Assembly: GCA_021107345.1 (NCBI GenBank)
Contig: JAIOSX010000179.1
Coordinates: 1-7,918, forward strand
Length of the DNA: 7,918 bases
Direction: 5' to 3'
Source of the DNA: Candidatus Aegiribacteria sp.
Lineage (GTDB): Bacteria; Fermentibacterota; Fermentibacteria; Fermentibacterales; Fermentibacteraceae
Part shown: positions 5,154 to 7,918 of the stretch, in pieces
Numbering within the stretch: the first letter of the stretch is position 1
Layout: each line of letters starts with the position of its first letter
The notes under the pieces: generated by a model
Seen by the model: only the letters and a program-made list of their open reading frames with translations
The model's database searches: none
Told to the model about the DNA's origin: nothing
Made by a program: the position numbers and the translations under genes

Positions 5154-7016
5154 GTGAATTTACCTCTTTTATTACTCAGCAGTAGTCTGATCGCGTCCGG
5201 TTCATTTTCTCCCGGTGCGTGGTGGGTATTCTTTTCCGACAGAGGACCTGATCTGGAGAACAGGCTTGAAATCAGATCCACAGAACTGCTGAACGCCCCT
5301 TCTTTCGAAAGACGGATGTCCGTCGGTTTGATTGAGGCGGACGAACTTGACCTTGAGCCATGGTCAATTTATGTGGAACAGATAGCTGATGCCGCAGTTT
5401 GCCGGGCTGTAAGAACCAGGTCAAGATTCCTTAACGCCGTCAGTATAAGTACTGAAAAAGGCAGCCTTGAAGAGATTCTGGCTCTCCCTTTCGTTGACCA
5501 CGTACAGCCGGTATCCTCAAGCACATTCCGCATGCCGGAGTTCCATACTTACTCGGGGAGTTCTACGGGAGTGACAGCAGCCCAGCTGGAGCAGATAGGA
5601 CTTGATGAACTCCACAGCCGCGGCTGGACCGGAGCGGGAGTTATTGTTGGTGTTCTTGATTCAGGATTCAACCTTGTGCATGATGTATTCCGCGATATTT
5701 CAGTTCTTCAGATGTACGATTTTGTAGACAATGATAGTGATCCCTCACAGCAAGCAGGAGATCCTCCCGGTCAATCGGATCATGGCACCGCGGTTCTGTC
5801 CATCCTCGGAGGGTACGTTGAAAATGCCTTCTGCGGCGGCATTCCCGACGCATCTTTTATACTGGCGAAAACAGAGGATATCAGCGATGAATACCAGGCG
5901 GAAGAAGATTACTGGGTTCAGGGTCTTGAATGGATTGAACTGAACGGCGGCGACATCGTCAACAGCTCTCTTGCCTATATCGACTGGTACACCTACTCCG
6001 ATCTTGACGGGAATACAGCTGTGACTACCATGGCTGCGGATGCCGCTGCTTCAAGGGGGATGGTCGTTTTCAACTCCATCGGCAATTCAGGGCCCGATTC
6101 GGGATCCCTTCTGGCGCCGTCCGACGGAGATTCAGTATTCGCAGTGGGTGCCGTTGATGCGAGCGGAAATGTCGTCCAGTTCTCCTCCAGAGGACCAACC
6201 TACGACGGACGGATAAAGCCGGATGCATGTGCCCTAGGAGAAAATGTCAGCCTTGCATTTCAGGGTACATCCGGATACTTACAGGGCAATGGCACCTCCT
6301 TCTCGTCGCCCCTTGTATCCTCCGCTGCTGGGGTTTTGTACGGTGCTCATCCGGAGTGGTCCATGATTGAGATTATGGAAATTCTTCGATCAACAGCTTC
6401 TCAGAACAGCTCCCCTGATAACAGTGCAGGATACGGTATCATTAATGCCTATGCAGCTTTAAAATATCGTTCTGTAACAGGATCAGTCAGATACAGTCTC
6501 TCCGGTGAGTATATATCGGAATATCCACTTGCTCTTAACATGAGTGGTTCTATATACATGATTGAGACGAATCAATCAGGATGGTTTGCCTGCTGTCCGG
6601 GAAAGCTCGGTGAGTTTACAATCAGTGATGGAGGGGGGAATGGTTCTGTAATACCGGTAATCGGAACACTCGAAGCTGAAGGAGTGGAAATAGAAGTATA
6701 TGTTGATCAGGCGCTGTATACAGCTGCTCCCTCTGTTTATCCCAATCCTTCAATGGAAGGTATTTACATTGGTTATGATCTTGCAGCTGGTCCTGTGGAT
6801 GCTGAACTGACCGTATTTGATCTTACCGGACATATGGTTTATGAATCGGTAAGAAGAGGTATCGGACCCGGTTCTTTCAGAGCGCCCCTTCCAGAAAGGG
6901 CGTTCTACTGGGATGGAATATGCAGAGATGGCAATTCAGCAGCGTCAGGTGTATATATTGTATCCCTGAGAACAGGTGGTACGGTACATTTAATGAAATG
7001 TTCCCTGATAAGATAG
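5154..7016 (+). CDS. Secreted subtilisin-like (S8) serine protease with FlgD-Ig/sorting-like C-terminal domain
   Basis: This 620-residue exported endopeptidase begins with a hydrophobic leader (about 1-18) that lacks Lys or Arg. A pro-region (about 22-125) includes the SRFLNAVSI and LPFVDHVQPV elements of inhibitor-I9-like propeptides. The catalytic domain (about 155-435) has all S8 residues: Asp169 in GVLDSG, His210 in SDHGTAVLS, oxyanion Asn311 in IGNSGP and Ser382 in GTSFSSP. A beta-rich spacer (about 440-520) precedes a C-terminal domain (about 525-620) with VYPNPS, ELTVFDLTGHMV, FYWDG and AASGVYIVSLRTGG, the FlgD-Ig/'type IX sorting domain' pattern common in FCB-group secreted proteins; it may direct surface attachment or secretion. 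The start is GTG at 5154, the first possible codon after an in-frame TAA at 5145-5147. No Shine-Dalgarno is visible, so translation may be coupled to the lipoprotein gene 19 nt upstream. Substrate unknown. Confidence 0.95.
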   Translation: MNLPLLLLSSSLIASGSFSPGAWWVFFSDRGPDLENRLEIRSTELLNAPSFERRMSVGLIEADELDLEPWSIYVEQIADAAVCRAVRTRSRFLNAVSISTEKGSLEEILALPFVDHVQPVSSSTFRMPEFHTYSGSSTGVTAAQLEQIGLDELHSRGWTGAGVIVGVLDSGFNLVHDVFRDISVLQMYDFVDNDSDPSQQAGDPPGQSDHGTAVLSILGGYVENAFCGGIPDASFILAKTEDISDEYQAEEDYWVQGLEWIELNGGDIVNSSLAYIDWYTYSDLDGNTAVTTMAADAAASRGMVVFNSIGNSGPDSGSLLAPSDGDSVFAVGAVDASGNVVQFSSRGPTYDGRIKPDACALGENVSLAFQGTSGYLQGNGTSFSSPLVSSAAGVLYGAHPEWSMIEIMEILRSTASQNSSPDNSAGYGIINAYAALKYRSVTGSVRYSLSGEYISEYPLALNMSGSIYMIETNQSGWFACCPGKLGEFTISDGGGNGSVIPVIGTLEAEGVEIEVYVDQALYTAAPSVYPNPSMEGIYIGYDLAAGPVDAELTVFDLTGHMVYESVRRGIGPGSFRAPLPERAFYWDGICRDGNSAASGVYIVSLRTGGTVHLMKCSLIR

Positions 7017-7077
7017 ACTTATCCCAGGTTGAACTTTCGAATTACTTATTCAACTCATAACTGACAAGGGGGGAAAT

Positions 7078-7918
7078 ATGAAAACACTGGCTTTACTGGT
7101 GATAGTGATCAGTTCGGTCACTTTCGCTCAGCCACAGACATTCAGGTCCATGTCTACAAGCGGAATGATCCTTGATGATCTTGACAGGTGGTTTTCGGGC
7201 ATGCTGTTTACACAGCCGTTGCCGGACAGGCTGCTCGAGATAGAAGGCATAAGGGTTTATTCAGGGCTTTCAAACCTTTCAACAGGAACCGATCTGGTGT
7301 TTGACGAGACTGACGATACCCGGGGAAGTTTCCTGCTGGGTGGAAGCTATTCACCGGCGGGAGAGCCTTACGGGCTGGGAATTCTTACTGAATTCATGAA
7401 TGACAGGTTCTATGAGGACATCTCTCTCATCGGGCCCGGAGGTTCACCATATGTTTCCGGCGAGGGAACCGTGGAAGGAACCTGGTCGGAATTTGTCGAT
7501 ACCAACGGCGACGGAACACTTGATTCAAGACATACCGTTCCTGAAACAGCCGTAGGAAGAACCGATTCCTCATTGACTTCAGCAGGCGTCTACGGCGCCT
7601 ATGAGATGAATGAATCACTCAGATTCGGCCTGGGCGTGTCACATATAAGCACCAGTGTCGAAACACTGGATGAGGATGTTAACAGATCCATTGCGATTAC
7701 GGATTCCAACCTTGTAACCGGTGCTGAAACCTATACAATGGATTCCATTGGAGAAGGGTTCTTCAAGACCGATATAAGCGGGCTGGAAATATCCGCGTCA
7801 GCCACAATGGCAGCCACAGATATAATGGACATAGGTGGGATGTTACAGTTTACGACCCTTTCGGCGGAGGTTTCTTCCGAGATTGATTGCTCCGGGACCG
7901 AGGATTTTCTTCCAGGAC
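7078..7918 (+). CDS. Probable outer-membrane beta-rich protein, 3' truncated by window end
   Basis: An open frame starts at ATG 7078 and runs without a stop to the window edge, giving 280 complete codons. A standard signal peptide (K2, hydrophobic core, SVTFAQ) suggests cleavage after Ala17. The mature part has many Gly/Ser/Thr-rich, alternating hydrophobic-polar strands (for example TSAGVYGAYEM, RFGLGVSHIS, LEISASATMA), as expected for an outer-membrane beta-barrel. A DTNGDGTLD loop (141-149) resembles a calcium-binding repeat and may be extracellular. The ribosome binding site is a purine run AAGGGGGG at 7066-7073, 4 nt before the ATG. It is 61 nt downstream of the protease on the same strand with no clear terminator between, so it may be in the same transcript. 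I do not recognise a specific family; a transporter, porin or attachment protein are all possible. The barrel call is inference from residue pattern. Confidence 0.8.
   Translation, partial: MKTLALLVIVISSVTFAQPQTFRSMSTSGMILDDLDRWFSGMLFTQPLPDRLLEIEGIRVYSGLSNLSTGTDLVFDETDDTRGSFLLGGSYSPAGEPYGLGILTEFMNDRFYEDISLIGPGGSPYVSGEGTVEGTWSEFVDTNGDGTLDSRHTVPETAVGRTDSSLTSAGVYGAYEMNESLRFGLGVSHISTSVETLDEDVNRSIAITDSNLVTGAETYTMDSIGEGFFKTDISGLEISASATMAATDIMDIGGMLQFTTLSAEVSSEIDCSGTEDFLPG

Noticed and set aside
7028..7054. GTTGAA...TTCAAC dyad between the protease and the last gene
   Set aside because: A 6-bp AT-rich stem with a 15-nt loop and no following T run; unlikely to terminate and no other sign of function.
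1..7918. CRISPR arrays, tRNA/rRNA genes, insertion sequences, phage or attachment sites
   Set aside because: Read through on both strands: no regularly spaced repeats, no cloverleaf-like tRNA sequence, no transposase or integrase motifs and no long direct or terminal inverted repeats.

Overview
The window looks like ordinary chromosome from a Gram-negative bacterium, most likely an uncultivated lineage of the FCB/Fibrobacteres-Chlorobi-Bacteroidetes neighbourhood (for example Fermentibacteria-like candidate phyla). The basis is protein style, not a marker gene. A secreted subtilase ends in a FlgD-Ig/'sorting domain'-like tail with the PNP...WDG...ASGVY pattern typical of those groups. A TPR-PEGA-TonB_C (AgmX/PglI-like) envelope protein and a small NTF2-like lipoprotein also fit. 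The base composition is moderate and there are no signs of phage, IS elements, CRISPR or RNA genes. The phylum guess is inference.

Layout. Left block, plus strand (1-1442): a charged, coiled-coil protein of unknown function, followed 5 nt later by a membrane-anchored M90 zinc peptidase of the MtfA family. Next, after a 111-nt gap, is a single-gene signalling unit (1554-2456): a REC-GGDEF diguanylate cyclase with an intact phospho-acceptor Asp, active site and inhibitory I-site. It converges on a minus-strand pair (4458 to 2473): the TPR-PEGA-TonB_C protein, then orotate phosphoribosyltransferase (pyrE, Thermus-type) 81 nt downstream. From a divergent intergenic region (about 4465-4552) a plus-strand run of exported proteins follows: a lipoprotein (4553-5134), an S8 serine protease with propeptide and C-terminal sorting-like domain (5154-7016), and the first 280 codons of a probable outer-membrane beta-rich protein (7078 to window end).

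The right half is therefore mainly cell-envelope and secretion business, the left half is membrane proteolysis and c-di-GMP signalling, and pyrE is a housekeeping gene embedded between them. I see no convincing defence system or wholly novel system. The points most worth checking are: the start of the TonB_C gene, where a perfect Shine-Dalgarno faces only ATT codons in frame; the mirrored TTGACG elements in the divergent intergenic region; the coiled-coil/membrane-MtfA pair; and the unusual TPR-PEGA-TonB_C architecture.
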